A stretch of DNA of 62,437 nucleotides, from contig JANYDW010000036.1 of the NCBI GenBank assembly GCA_025363455.1, positions 1 through 62,437 of the forward strand, in the 5' to 3' direction. Under the pieces are notes generated by a model. The model was given only the letters and a program-made list of their open reading frames with translations, was not told the DNA's origin and made no database searches. Of this stretch, positions 19,696-28,568 are shown one piece after another (position 1 is the stretch's first letter; each line of letters starts with the position of its first letter). The translations under genes were made by a program, and so were the position numbers. This DNA comes from Oleiharenicola sp. GTDB taxonomy: Bacteria > Verrucomicrobiota > Verrucomicrobiia > Opitutales > Opitutaceae.

Positions 19696-19701
19696 CGGCA
19701 C
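19643..19701. repeat. 30-base direct tandem repeat at the 5' end of the cNMP-domain gene
   Basis: Two near-identical units (19643-19671 and 19673-19701), each containing GGATTGGTGGCGGTC. They encode the duplicated TATNPGL peptide and include the start codon region. Confidence 0.8.
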
Positions 19702-19793
19702 GCGAGGGTGGACCCGATAAACGTATTTTCCATGCAGACTTCAAGCGCTCTCTGCAACAAGGTTGGTTCTGCCCAGGTGGCGGCGGGCGTGCC

Positions 19794-21494
19794 TCAGGGT
19801 ACTTTCAACACCGCGCGGGCCCGGGTGACGGCCGACTCCAGGTCGGCACAGATGTTCTCCCGGCCCAACTGGTCGAAAAACCCGGCCTTCTCCATCATGA
19901 AGTAAGGCTGGGTGTGCGGCCCGCTGAGAATGAGCTGCTTCCCGTGCCGGTGGAGTTTTTCCTGCAGGTTTTCCACGCGATTGAGCGCCGTGGCATCCAT
20001 GGCTGTCACGGCCGCCATATGCACGATGACGACGCGGGTGTCTCCGCCCGAACGCCGGATGATGCTCTCCAGCTTCTCCGCTGACCCGAAAAGCAGTGCG
20101 CCGAAAACCCGGTAGATCATCACGCCGCGCGGCACATTGGCCACCGGCTCGTGACCCTGCCCGCCCGCCTCCGCCTCCTCCCCGGTCATTTGGTGAATCT
20201 TGGTGGTGTCCGCCACGCGCTTGATGAAGGAGACCGCCGCCAAAACCATGCCCACCTCGACCGCCACCGTCAGGTCAAACAGGACGGTGAGGCCGAAGGT
20301 GGTCAGGAATACCGCCGCATCGCCGCGGGGCTTTTTGCGCAGCAGGGCAAACTCCTCCCATTCGCCCATGCGGATGGCCACCACGGCCAGCACGGCCGCC
20401 AGGGCGGCCAGCGGCACCCCGCCGGCGAGCGGCGCGGCCACCAGCAGCACCCCGAGCAGGAAGGCTGCGTGCACGATGCCCGCCACCGGGGTGCGCGCCC
20501 CGCAGCGGATGTTGGTCGCAGTGCGGGCCAGGACCCCGGTGACCGGCAGCCCGCCGAACAACGGCACCACGAAATTCGCGGCCCCCTGCGCCATCAATTC
20601 CTGGTTCGAGTCGTGTCGGTCATCGATCAGGCCGTCGGCCACAACCGCGGCCAACAGCGACTCGATGGCCCCGAGCAGGGCGATGGTGAACGCCGGCCGA
20701 ATCAGGCTGCTGAGGTGGCCGAAGTCCAGCGCGGGAAAATGAAAAGCCGGCCAGCCCTGCGGGATGCCGCCGTATTTGCTGCCGATGGTTTCCACCGGCA
20801 GCCGGAACACTGCCACGAGCGCCGTGCCTACGGCCACAGCCACGATTGAACCGGGCACGCGGTTCCAGCGCTTGGGCCAAAGCAGAATTATGGCCAGCGA
20901 GAGACCCGCGATGGCCAGAGTCGTCCAGGCCACCGTCGGCAACGCCCGGGCCAGGGCGGCCATCTTCGGCAGGAACTCGGCCGGCTCGGCCCCCTCCAGT
21001 TGCAGCCCGAGCAGCGCGCGGATCTGGGTGGACAGGATCGTGATCGCGATGCCGCAAGTGAACCCAACCGTCACGGGATGAGGCACAAACTTGATCAGGT
21101 TGCCCAGCTTCAGGGCCCCCATCGCAAACAAAATAACCCCCGCCATCATCGTGCACAGCAGCAGATCGGCCAGGCCGAATTGCGCCATCATGAGCGCAAT
21201 CAGGCCCACGAACGCACCCGCCGGCCCGCCGATCTGCACCCGCGAGCCGCCCAGCATCGAGACCAGAAACCCACCGATGATGCCGGCATAAAGCCCCGCC
21301 TGCGGCGTCACCCCCGCGGCGATGCCGAGGCCGATACAGAGCGACAGTGCGACAATGCCGACGGTCAGCCCCGCCCCGAGATCGGCCAGAAAGTTATCCC
21401 GTGTGTAACCCTTCAGTGCGTCAATCAGCCGGGGCCGGAAGTAGAACTTCTTCTTTGCCCACGGTGGCACCGTTTCAATCATGCGGGGGAGCAT
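19794..21494 (-). CDS. SulP family inorganic anion transporter with STAS domain
   Basis: A 566-residue SulP/SLC26-type permease for sulfate, bicarbonate or similar anions. The N-terminal half has 10-14 membrane segments with the family motifs NFLADLGAGLTVGIVALSL and GGSRVQIGGPAGAFVGLI; the last ~110 residues form a STAS domain (GVMIYRVFGALLFGSAEKLE, VVIVHMAAVTAMDATAL). ATG at 21492-21494 is preceded by GGAGG three bases upstream and is preferred to a GTG at 21542. Substrate is not decidable from sequence. No carbonic anhydrase lies next to it, though one occurs elsewhere in the window. Confidence 0.93.
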   Translation of the reverse strand: MLPRMIETVPPWAKKKFYFRPRLIDALKGYTRDNFLADLGAGLTVGIVALSLCIGLGIAAGVTPQAGLYAGIIGGFLVSMLGGSRVQIGGPAGAFVGLIALMMAQFGLADLLLCTMMAGVILFAMGALKLGNLIKFVPHPVTVGFTCGIAITILSTQIRALLGLQLEGAEPAEFLPKMAALARALPTVAWTTLAIAGLSLAIILLWPKRWNRVPGSIVAVAVGTALVAVFRLPVETIGSKYGGIPQGWPAFHFPALDFGHLSSLIRPAFTIALLGAIESLLAAVVADGLIDDRHDSNQELMAQGAANFVVPLFGGLPVTGVLARTATNIRCGARTPVAGIVHAAFLLGVLLVAAPLAGGVPLAALAAVLAVVAIRMGEWEEFALLRKKPRGDAAVFLTTFGLTVLFDLTVAVEVGMVLAAVSFIKRVADTTKIHQMTGEEAEAGGQGHEPVANVPRGVMIYRVFGALLFGSAEKLESIIRRSGGDTRVVIVHMAAVTAMDATALNRVENLQEKLHRHGKQLILSGPHTQPYFMMEKAGFFDQLGRENICADLESAVTRARAVLKVP

Positions 21495-21587
21495 CTGCCT
21501 CCATTTCCGGCTTGGCAACGGCTGCTTGGTACTTCTGCCCACCTAGCAGCGACGGTATTTGAACCGTTAAGCCGCCATTACGCGGGA

Positions 21588-22166
21588 CTAGGGCCGCCAG
21601 GTGAACGCGTGGCACAACGCCACGCCGGCCGCGTCGGCCTCATCGAACGCCAGCGCGCGGCCGTGCCCCAGCATCGCCATCACGGTGCGGGCCATCTGCT
21701 CCTTGCTGGCCCGACCCTGGCCGGTCACGGCCTGCTTCACGCGCAATGGCGCGTACTCGAACACTTCCTTGTCGCGCAGAGCCGCGGCGGTGATGGCCGC
21801 TCCGCGTGCCGCACCGAGGATCTGCGCGGTCTGAAAATTTTGCACGTAGATCGTCTGCTCCAGCGCCACGTGCCGCGGGTCGAAGTCCGCCACAAACGCC
21901 GCCACCGCCCGGTGGATTTCGGCCAGGCAATGCGTCATCGGGTGCTTCGACGCGACGCGCACGGTCTGGCAGCGCAGCAGCACCGGCTCGCGCCCGGGCG
22001 CGAACTCGATCAGCGCCAGGCCGGTCCCGCGCAGGCTCGGGTCAATGCCCAGAACGCGGCCGTGAAACGCCGCCCGCCGAGCAGGCACCGGCGCTTCCGC
22101 GGCCCGGGGCGCGAGCTTCCCCTCGATCTTCGCCTTCCACATCTGCCTGACGGATTGTCGCGCCAT
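21588..22166 (-). CDS. ruvC: Crossover junction endodeoxyribonuclease RuvC
   Basis: A 192-residue Holliday-junction resolvase. Acidic active-site residues are visible: D42 in VLGIDPSLRGTG, glutamate in HVALEQTIYVQN, and the pair in AFDEADAAGVALCHA; GRASKEQMARTV is the conserved substrate-binding segment. There is an N-terminal extension of about 35 residues relative to the Escherichia coli protein. ATG at 22164-22166 is the natural start. ruvA and ruvB are not adjacent. Confidence 0.93.
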   Translation of the reverse strand: MARQSVRQMWKAKIEGKLAPRAAEAPVPARRAAFHGRVLGIDPSLRGTGLALIEFAPGREPVLLRCQTVRVASKHPMTHCLAEIHRAVAAFVADFDPRHVALEQTIYVQNFQTAQILGAARGAAITAAALRDKEVFEYAPLRVKQAVTGQGRASKEQMARTVMAMLGHGRALAFDEADAAGVALCHAFTWRP

Positions 22167-22234
22167 TTAGCCTCCACGAAACACCCGAAGTACATGAAAG
22201 AGAAGCAGGGAATAATTTTCCTGGCGTCCTCCAT

Positions 22235-22293
22235 TGTAGGAGCCTGCTTGCAGGCGATGGGTTGTTGGAATCGCCTGCAAGCAGGCTCCTACA
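22235..22293. repeat. TGTAGGAGCCTGCTTGCAGGCGAT palindrome, copy 1
   Basis: 59-base inverted repeat. The left arm begins TGTAGGAGCCTGCTTGCAGG and the right arm is its complement ending GCAGGCTCCTACA. Closely matching copies are at 26025-26083, 48833-48910 and 51864-51933. Confidence 0.93.
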
Positions 22294-22362
22294 AAACTCC
22301 AACCGCGGCATCCAAGCTTGTTTAACGGCCGGTCACTCATCCAGACTCATGGGGTTTCACCG

Positions 22363-24180
22363 ATGAAGCCCTCCCGCCGCAAACCGCCTGACCGTCACGA
22401 GCGATCCATGACGCCGTTTCAGGGCCCGTGGCAACGCTGGCGAGCGCAATTCGCGGCGTTTCACCTGCGTGACGTCTGGTGGCGATTGCTGGATTTCTTC
22501 GAGGCCAGCCGGACTGCCCGCCTCGGCCTGTATCTGGCCGCCGCCATGCTCGTGGCCGGCGGGTCGGTTTGGTATTGGGCCTACCCGGCATGGACGCGGC
22601 GCTCGGCCGTCCGGATCGCCCGCGAATGGCTCGCGGCCGGCCAGCTCCACTATGCCGCGGAGGCCGTGCAAAAGGCGGCTATCGCCGACCCCACCAATCC
22701 CGAACCTTGGTTGATTGCCGCCGAACTGGCGCGGCTGGGCGGGCAGAAAACCAAGGCCTTGGAATACTCGCGTCGTGCGGTAGGACTCGCCCCCGCCAAC
22801 CCGCCGGCGGTGATCGCCTGGGCCGCCGCGGCCCTCCGTGCCGACCAGCCGGTCGAGGCTGAACACGCACTCAACGGCCTCCCCATTGAATTCCAGGCTG
22901 GCTCCCCGCACGTGCAGCGGCTGCGGGGCGAACTGGCCCGACGTGAACAGCGCCTGACCCCCGCCCGAAACTATTTCGAGGTCGCCCGACGGCTGGAAGG
23001 TCCGGCGGCCATCAACGAGGTGCCGCTGGGGCTTATTTTACTTAACGCCACCGACCCGGTGGAGCGGCAGCGCGGCCTCACTCTCCTCGGGAAATGGAAG
23101 GGCGATCGCGAATGGGGTGCGATCGCCTTGCGCACCCTGCTCGACGATGCGCTCATCCGCAATGACCGCGCCGCCTTGCGGGAATGGGCCGAGGCCCTCC
23201 GGATTCACCCGGGCTGCACGGTCGCCGACATGCCCCAATGCCTGCTGGCGCTAGCCCGGGTGGATGAACCGCACTACACCGAGGTGGTCGCGGCGCTGAA
23301 AAAGGACCACGCCGTCTCCCCGCAGGCTGCGGCCCAGTTGCTTAGCTGGCTAAATCAGATCGGTCGCGGCGCCGATGCGGTGGATTGGATGCGCAGCCTG
23401 CCCTCCGACGCCTTGCAGCGTCCTCCGCTGGTGGTCGCCGCGGCCGAAGCTCTGCGCCAGGCCGGCGACTGGTCGGCGCTGCAGGCGTGGACCAGCGGCA
23501 AGGACTGGGGCCCGGAAGCCAATTTCATGCGCTGGACCTACGGGCTGCAGGCGGCACACATGCGTGGCGAGAACACCCCGGCTGATGAACTGTGGCGCAC
23601 CCTTTATAGCCACGCCCAGGTGCACGGGGCGCACGGGCACTTCGCCGCCTCGTTGCTCTACAGCTGGGGACGGGTGCAGGAAGCGGTGGACCTGTGGTGG
23701 CGCGTCGCGGAGCAAGATGGTCAGGTGGCGATCGAGGCGCTCGGGGCGCTCGCCCGGCACTATCAGGTAACGCGCGACGCCGAAGGCCAGTATCGCGTTT
23801 TTCGCCAATTGAATCTCCTGCGGCCACACGATGCCGCCGTGGCCAACAACTTTGCCTTCTTTGCCGCGTTGACCGGCCGGGATATGCGCAACGCCGACAA
23901 GATCGCCCGCGCCAATCTCATCGCGGAACCGCGCAACCCGTTCTATCTCGCCACCGGCGCCTTTGTACTCGTCACGCAAAAAAGGGCCAGCGAAGCACAG
24001 GACCTCCTTAAACCGCTGGCCGCCGAAGCCGGCCGGTCTCCGGGGCTCGCGTTCGCCTACGGGCTGGCCCTGGCCGCCACCGGCCAGAAGGCCGAGGCGC
24101 ACCGGCTTCTGGACACCCTTCCTCCGACTTCGCTCACGCTGCGCGAGGTGGAACTGATCAAGGAAGCCTTGGCGGAGTGA
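22363..24180 (+). CDS. Membrane-anchored tetratricopeptide-repeat protein
   Basis: A 605-residue protein with one membrane segment at about residues 50-70 (LGLYLAAAMLVAGGSVWYWAYPAW) followed by a long alpha-helical region of TPR-like units, for example AEAVQKAAIADPTNPEPWLIAAELARLGGQKTKA-type helices and FRQLNLLRPHDAAVANNFAFFAAL. The topology (short cytosolic tail, outside repeat domain) suits a scaffold. ATG at 22363 is preferred over an upstream TTG. The next gene, on the opposite strand, encodes a protein with a C-terminal sorting tail; TPR proteins are common near such systems, so a link is possible but not shown. Confidence 0.8.
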   Translation: MKPSRRKPPDRHERSMTPFQGPWQRWRAQFAAFHLRDVWWRLLDFFEASRTARLGLYLAAAMLVAGGSVWYWAYPAWTRRSAVRIAREWLAAGQLHYAAEAVQKAAIADPTNPEPWLIAAELARLGGQKTKALEYSRRAVGLAPANPPAVIAWAAAALRADQPVEAEHALNGLPIEFQAGSPHVQRLRGELARREQRLTPARNYFEVARRLEGPAAINEVPLGLILLNATDPVERQRGLTLLGKWKGDREWGAIALRTLLDDALIRNDRAALREWAEALRIHPGCTVADMPQCLLALARVDEPHYTEVVAALKKDHAVSPQAAAQLLSWLNQIGRGADAVDWMRSLPSDALQRPPLVVAAAEALRQAGDWSALQAWTSGKDWGPEANFMRWTYGLQAAHMRGENTPADELWRTLYSHAQVHGAHGHFAASLLYSWGRVQEAVDLWWRVAEQDGQVAIEALGALARHYQVTRDAEGQYRVFRQLNLLRPHDAAVANNFAFFAALTGRDMRNADKIARANLIAEPRNPFYLATGAFVLVTQKRASEAQDLLKPLAAEAGRSPGLAFAYGLALAATGQKAEAHRLLDTLPPTSLTLREVELIKEALAE

Positions 24181-24204
24181 CGTCACCGTCCCTGGCTTTT
24201 GTCC

Positions 24205-24280
24205 TGTCATTGCGAGGAGCACAGCGACGAAGCGATCCATCTGGATCGCCACGGAGCGCTTCGCGCACCCCGCGATGACA
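24205..24280. repeat. TGTCATTGCGAGGAGC palindrome
   Basis: Imperfect inverted repeat with outer ends TGTCATTGCGAGG and the complementary CGCGATGACA and inner arms GCGATCCA/TGGATCGC. The TCATTGCGAGGAGC theme is a widespread kind of bacterial intergenic repeat. It lies in the gap between convergent genes. Confidence 0.8.
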
Positions 24281-24308
24281 ATAGTCCCTGAGCTTTGAGA
24301 ATTGCGCC

Positions 24309-25175
24309 TCAGGCGGCCAACCGCAGGCGCAGTCGCCGCCAACCGAACAAAACCAGCGCCGCGACGACGGGCAGGATCGTGCCGGTTTCCGGAATGGGCG
24401 TGCCATCGATCATCGTCGCCGCCCCCACCTGATAGACGAGCAGGCCGCTGGGATTGGGCGAACTCGAGCTCGACGTGCCAGTCTGGCTGTTGGTGTTGTC
24501 CACCACGACGTAGAGGTAATTCGTACCGATGACGAAATTCGAGTTGGCCGTGGCGTTGGCGTCGGTGAAATTCTGCAGGTAGAGCGCGGTCGTGTTGCTC
24601 CACGCATTGGTGCGCGAACCGGCGAGAGTGCTGTTGCTGGTCTTGATACTGCCGTTACCATTCAGGTTCGGGTTGACGTAAACCTTGTATTGATCGTCCG
24701 CCGCCAGGGTGAGGGAGATGGAAACATTGTTGGTCAGCGAACCGCTGCCTGTGCCCGTGATGGTGAAAGCCAGCCGGTAGACATACTGCGCGCTATTGGT
24801 ACCGCTGGTGCCGTTGCCGGGCAGGTAGTCGCCACCGACATTCGTCATGCCGCCGGAACTCGCGCCCGGCGCCGTGATCCACTTGGAGGTGGAGCTGTTG
24901 GCCACATAGGCACTGTCGATATAACTTGGGCTCAAAACGTAGGAGGATCCGGTATAAGTGCTGGCCCCGGAGTAATCCGTCCCGTTCACGCGGGCGTAAG
25001 TCACGGTCCAGTGCGAATCAGTTGCCCCTCCGGCCAACACGGTGCCGTTGTTGTCCACGCCCGTGTAGTAAAGCCCGTTCACATCGGTCGCCGTGCCTCC
25101 GAAGGCCAAGCCGCCCAAGCAAAGAAAAACGGCGGCTAAGGCTAAGGAAACGGGTGAACGGGAGCGCGAGGTCAT
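24309..25175 (-). CDS. Exported protein with PEP-CTERM-like (PETG) sorting tail
   Basis: A 288-residue secreted protein. A signal peptide occupies residues ~1-27 (SLALAAVFLCLGGLAFGG). The middle is rich in serine, threonine, glycine and asparagine with a beta-rich look. The C-terminus has PIPETGTILPVVAALVLFGW followed by an arginine cluster: a PETG motif, a hydrophobic segment and basic residues, the three-part tail recognised by exosortase-type or related sorting enzymes. Asparagine/threonine richness suggests glycosylation. ATG at 25173-25175 is preceded by an AT-rich promoter-like region. No exosortase gene is in the window. Function is unknown. Confidence 0.82.
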   Translation of the reverse strand: MTSRSRSPVSLALAAVFLCLGGLAFGGTATDVNGLYYTGVDNNGTVLAGGATDSHWTVTYARVNGTDYSGASTYTGSSYVLSPSYIDSAYVANSSTSKWITAPGASSGGMTNVGGDYLPGNGTSGTNSAQYVYRLAFTITGTGSGSLTNNVSISLTLAADDQYKVYVNPNLNGNGSIKTSNSTLAGSRTNAWSNTTALYLQNFTDANATANSNFVIGTNYLYVVVDNTNSQTGTSSSSSPNPSGLLVYQVGAATMIDGTPIPETGTILPVVAALVLFGWRRLRLRLAA

Positions 25176-25270
25176 AGCCCTAAACTAGGGTATATTGCCT
25201 ATATATCAATGGGTATATAACGCATAATCTTATCCCATTCATCTTGGGAAAGTTAACGTCACATTTTACG
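25176..25270 (-). promoter_or_regulatory. AT-rich upstream region of the PETG protein gene
   Basis: This 95-base gap is the most AT-rich stretch in the area, with TATATATC and GGGTATATAACGC elements and a small CCCTAAACTAGGG palindrome close to the start codon. It is the likely promoter for the exported protein, but no single -35/-10 pair can be fixed with confidence. Confidence 0.4.
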
Positions 25271-26011
25271 CTAAAAGAAGAGCAATTTGACCACGGCGAG
25301 CCCCGTCAGGGTCAGCGCCACATTCTCGAAAACTTTCTGGTTCACCCGCTCCACCACCGGCCGGCCGAGCAAAGCGCCGACCGCGACCGCCGGCAGCAGG
25401 TGGAGATTAAGGCTGAGGCTCGTGGCGTTGATGAGCCCGAGCTGGGCGATAAAGGGTACTTTGATCCAGTTGATCAGCAGGAAAAATGCCGCGCCCGTGC
25501 CCAGAAATTCCAGCTTATTGAGCCGCATCGCCAGCAGGTAGAGCGTCATCACCGGCCCGGCGGCGTTGGCGATCATGGTGGTGATCCCGGCGAACACACC
25601 CATCACCGGCCCGAACCACGCCGGCGCATGCGCCGCGACCTCGTCGGAATTCTTCCAGCGCCGCCAGAGGTGCAGCCCCAACATCGCCGCGATGATTCCC
25701 CCGACCAGCCGGGCGGTCTGGCGGTCATCCACCCGGCCCAACGCCAGCCAGCCCAGCACCAGGCCGCCCAGCGCCCAAGGCAGCAACCGCCCCACCCGTT
25801 GCCATTCCAGATTTTTCCGATAGACCAAAAAGGCGAAGATATCGGCAAAGATCAGCATCGGCAGCACCACGCCCGTCGCCATGCGCGCCGGCAGGATGTT
25901 TGCATAGATGCTCACCGACAGGATCGAGATCCCGGGAATCCCAGTCTTCGAGAAACCCGAGATGACGGCCGCAAGATAAAGCAGCACCCACTGCCAGGGT
26001 TCAAAGGTCAT
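25271..26011 (-). CDS. TauE/SafE family sulfite exporter-like permease
   Basis: A 246-residue integral membrane protein with about eight hydrophobic segments. The family signature of paired motifs is visible: ISGFSKTGIPGISILSV in the first half and GVFAGITTMIANAAGPVMTLYL in the second half. Such proteins move small organic or inorganic anions such as sulfite or sulfoacetate. ATG at 26009-26011 is chosen because it begins the first helix; the frame is open further upstream through a palindrome. Substrate unknown. Confidence 0.9.
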   Translation of the reverse strand: MTFEPWQWVLLYLAAVISGFSKTGIPGISILSVSIYANILPARMATGVVLPMLIFADIFAFLVYRKNLEWQRVGRLLPWALGGLVLGWLALGRVDDRQTARLVGGIIAAMLGLHLWRRWKNSDEVAAHAPAWFGPVMGVFAGITTMIANAAGPVMTLYLLAMRLNKLEFLGTGAAFFLLINWIKVPFIAQLGLINATSLSLNLHLLPAVAVGALLGRPVVERVNQKVFENVALTLTGLAVVKLLFF

Positions 26012-26024
26012 GGTTGAGCTTTGG

Positions 26025-26083
26025 TGTAGGAGCCTGCTTGCAGGCGATTCTGACATCCCATCGCCTGCGAGCAGGCTCCTACA
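26025..26083. repeat. TGTAGGAGCCTGCTTGCAGGCGAT palindrome, copy 2
   Basis: 59-base inverted repeat nearly identical in both arms to 22235-22293 and the same length. It lies between the permease start and the recF stop codon. Confidence 0.93.
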
Positions 26084-26093
26084 AAATCGCTTT

Positions 26094-27203
26094 TCATGAA
26101 CGAATTCTCCCATTCTCCACTCGCAACAATTGCCAGCCATCGCCCTCGGGCAACGTTGTCCCCGTCGCGATGACCTGTCCCGCGGCCGCGGGATCGAGCA
26201 TCTCCCAGAATCGCGCGCGGCGCGACGGATCGAGCTCGCCGAGCACATCATCGCACAACAGCACCGGCGTGATCCCGCCCTGCGCCTTGAAATAGGCCGC
26301 TTGCGCCAGTCGCAAGGCAATGACCAGACAACGCTGCTGCCCTTCTGAGGCGAATTGCCGCGCCGGCCGCCCGTTCAGCAGCAGGTCTACATCATCGCGG
26401 TGTGGGCCGCGTTCGGTCGATTTTAGTAACGTGTCACGCGGCCGGTTCTTCGCCTGCAATGCCGCGTGCTCTTCCGCCGTCCCCGCGCCCGTGTCGGGCG
26501 CGTAGACCAGCCCCGCGGATTCGTCCTCCGGCACGAGCCGGGCATGCGCCGTGTGAAACAGTTCGCCCAGCGCCGCCACGCCCGCCGTGCGCGCGGCCAC
26601 CAGCGCGACTGCATGAGTCGCCAGTTCGTGCTCGAACGCCTCGATGGCCCCGAGGTCGCGACCACCTTGCTTGAGCAGCATATTTCGTTCCGCCACCGCC
26701 CGGGTGTAGCGCTGCAACGCCGTCAAATAAGCCGGGGCCATCGCGGCGAGCGTGAGGTCGAGCCAACGGCGACGCAGCGCAGGCGCACCGCGCAGGAACT
26801 GGTTGTCGTGCGACGAGAACGCCACCGTGGGAAAACGGCCGATGAAGTCGGCCAGTCTGGTCACCTTGCCCTGCTCCCACTGCACTTCGCGCCCCTCGGT
26901 CGTGAGCGTGATCGTCACCCGGCTCGCTCCGAAAACCTCGTGCTCGAGCCCAAACGCCAGCCCCGCCTGCGGCTGGCCCAGCCCGATCAGCGCGCGCGTC
27001 TCCGCTCCGCGGAACGACCGCAGCGCCGTCACGTAGCCCAGCGCCTCGAGAAAATTCGTCTTACCCTGCGCATTGGCCCCGCCCAGAAATGTCCGCCGGC
27101 CAGCGAGTTCAACCTCGGCCAGCGGCAGATTGCGGAAGCCTTGCAGGGTGACTTGGGCGAATCGCACGGCGCCAGTGAGCCGGGGGCGGCCCGGCATGTC
27201 CAT
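26094..27203 (-). CDS. recF: DNA replication and repair protein RecF
   Basis: A 369-residue SMC-like ATPase that helps load RecA at gaps in DNA. Walker A is FLGGANAQGKTNFLEALGYV near the N-terminus; the C-terminal signature and Walker B are seen in FASEGQQRCLVIALRLAQA and PVLLCDDVLGELDPSRRARF. ATG at 27201-27203 (MDMPGRPRLTG) is used; the second ATG at 27197 is also possible, and a TTG lies upstream. Here recF is not beside dnaA/dnaN/gyrB, so this is not the replication-origin neighbourhood. Confidence 0.95.
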   Translation of the reverse strand: MDMPGRPRLTGAVRFAQVTLQGFRNLPLAEVELAGRRTFLGGANAQGKTNFLEALGYVTALRSFRGAETRALIGLGQPQAGLAFGLEHEVFGASRVTITLTTEGREVQWEQGKVTRLADFIGRFPTVAFSSHDNQFLRGAPALRRRWLDLTLAAMAPAYLTALQRYTRAVAERNMLLKQGGRDLGAIEAFEHELATHAVALVAARTAGVAALGELFHTAHARLVPEDESAGLVYAPDTGAGTAEEHAALQAKNRPRDTLLKSTERGPHRDDVDLLLNGRPARQFASEGQQRCLVIALRLAQAAYFKAQGGITPVLLCDDVLGELDPSRRARFWEMLDPAAAGQVIATGTTLPEGDGWQLLRVENGRIRS

Positions 27204-27254
27204 TTGGTTCTTCGCGACCGTTGAATAGGCGCGCACGGTCAATCACCATGGCCG

Positions 27255-27773
27255 GGTTAACCGCTAATGAATTTCGCCACCGGCGAACTTTTGAGTGAGC
27301 GGCTCTGGCTGATCGCCTGCGCAGTCGGTTCCTGGGGCGTGTGTTCAAACCGCTAAACTCGCCAGACGAACCCGAGGCAGAAAACAACCGATCCGGTTTT
27401 TACCACGAATGCATCGCCTAACGGCTTTGCTACTTTGAGTGCTCCGCCTAATCGGCTCCGTGGTGGGTTCCGGGGGTCGGCGAATCGCCGACGGACCACC
27501 GGGCTTCCCTCCTGCTCTCCGCGGCGATCAGCCGCTCCGCGGACCCAAAACCGGAGCCGATCAGGCGGAGGGGATTCTAAAGCGGAGCCGTTAGGCGAAG
27601 CATTCGTGGTTAATCCTCTCCAGATCGGAAGGTTTGAAAACACTACCTCGGGCCCGCTAATCCCGGGCCGATTGCGTCTGCGATCAGCAGACCCAAAATC
27701 TGCCGAGGAAGGCGATCAGCCGGAGTGGCATTCGTAGATTTCACCTTTGGTGAATTCCAATTAGCGGTTAGCC
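27255..27773. repeat. Nested palindrome of about 520 bases between recF and the cyclophilin gene
   Basis: At least four concentric inverted pairs are visible: 27255-27287 with 27741-27773 (GGTTAACCGCTAAT / ATTAGCGGTTAGCC); 27305-27335 with 27692-27723 (GGCTGATCGCCT / GGCGATCAGCC); 27402-27426 with 27586-27611 (CCACGAATGC / GCATTCGTGG and CGCCTAACGGCT / AGCCGTTAGGCG); 27442-27460 with 27552-27570 (CTCCGCCTAATCGGCTCCG and complement). A small hairpin (GGTCGGCGAATCGCCGAC) is near the centre. The 600-base gap shows no credible gene. Confidence 0.85.
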
Positions 27774-27854
27774 ACCTCCGGGGATAGCGAGGGAAAAGGC
27801 ATTCCATTTGGTTCTTGCGGCGTGGCGTGCGAATCGCTTCTTGGTTTCCTTTAC

Positions 27855-28376
27855 ATGAGCAACACCGCCCCCTCCACCGAAGTCGCCGTGCTGAAAACCA
27901 GCTATGGCGAGATGACCATCGCCTTCTGGCCCGACGTCGCGCCCAAGACCGTCGAGAACTTCAAGAAGCTCGCCCGCGAGGGTTTCTATGACGGCACGGC
28001 TTTTCACCGCATCATCAAGGACTTTATGGTCCAGGGCGGCTGCCCCAACACCAAGGCCGGCGAGACCGGCCAGCCCGGCACCGGCGGCCCCGGCTACAAG
28101 ATCAAGGCCGAGTTCAACGCCAAGTCCCACGTGAAGGGTGTCATCTCCATGGCTCGCTCCGCCCAGCCCGACTCCGCCGGCTCGCAATTCTTCATCTGCC
28201 ATGGCGACGCCAAGTTCCTTGACCGCCAGTACACCGCCTTCGGCCAGCTGATCTCCGGCGAGGACGTGTTGGAGCGCATCGCCACGGTCCCGACCAAGTC
28301 GGGCGGCGGCGGCGAGAAGAGTACCCCCGTCGACCGCGTCGCGCTCGAGAGCGTGAAGATCGTAGTGAAGGCGTAA
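27855..28376 (+). CDS. Peptidyl-prolyl cis-trans isomerase, cyclophilin type
   Basis: A 173-residue cyclophilin that speeds proline isomerisation in folding proteins. Active-site residues occur in the expected order: FHRIIKDFMVQGG (arginine and phenylalanine/methionine of the catalytic face), AGSQFFIC, and TAFGQLISGEDVLERI. There is no signal peptide, so it is cytosolic. ATG at 27855 (MSNTAPSTEVAVLKTSYGEMTI) is chosen; the upstream frame has no other good start. A clear terminator follows the stop codon. Confidence 0.95.
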   Translation: MSNTAPSTEVAVLKTSYGEMTIAFWPDVAPKTVENFKKLAREGFYDGTAFHRIIKDFMVQGGCPNTKAGETGQPGTGGPGYKIKAEFNAKSHVKGVISMARSAQPDSAGSQFFICHGDAKFLDRQYTAFGQLISGEDVLERIATVPTKSGGGGEKSTPVDRVALESVKIVVKA

Positions 28377-28423
28377 GGCTCACTCTGGTGAAGGCCTGAG
28401 TTCGTCCTACACCTACTCAATTC

Positions 28424-28453
28424 AGCCCGCGCACCTTTTGGCGCGGGCTTTTT
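28424..28453 (+). terminator. Rho-independent terminator of the cyclophilin gene
   Basis: Perfect stem AGCCCGCGC/GCGCGGGCT with loop ACCTTTTG, followed by TTTTT. It lies 48 bases after the cyclophilin stop codon. Confidence 0.92.
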
Positions 28454-28568
28454 GCTGGGTGAAACGAACCAGCCAACGCCGTTGGTCGAGAACGCGGCGG
28501 GACCCGTCGAGGGGACCCTGAGATTAGAGTGAGCGGTGAGGCCCGACCCCTGCATGGGGCCGTTTGGT

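Noticed and set aside
26012..26320. N-terminal extension of the TauE/SafE permease
   Set aside because: The extension crosses a palindrome and the end of recF; the first helix begins at the chosen ATG.
26094..27203. Replication origin near recF
   Set aside because: dnaA, dnaN and gyrB are absent and no DnaA-box cluster is evident; recF has moved away from the origin in many bacteria.
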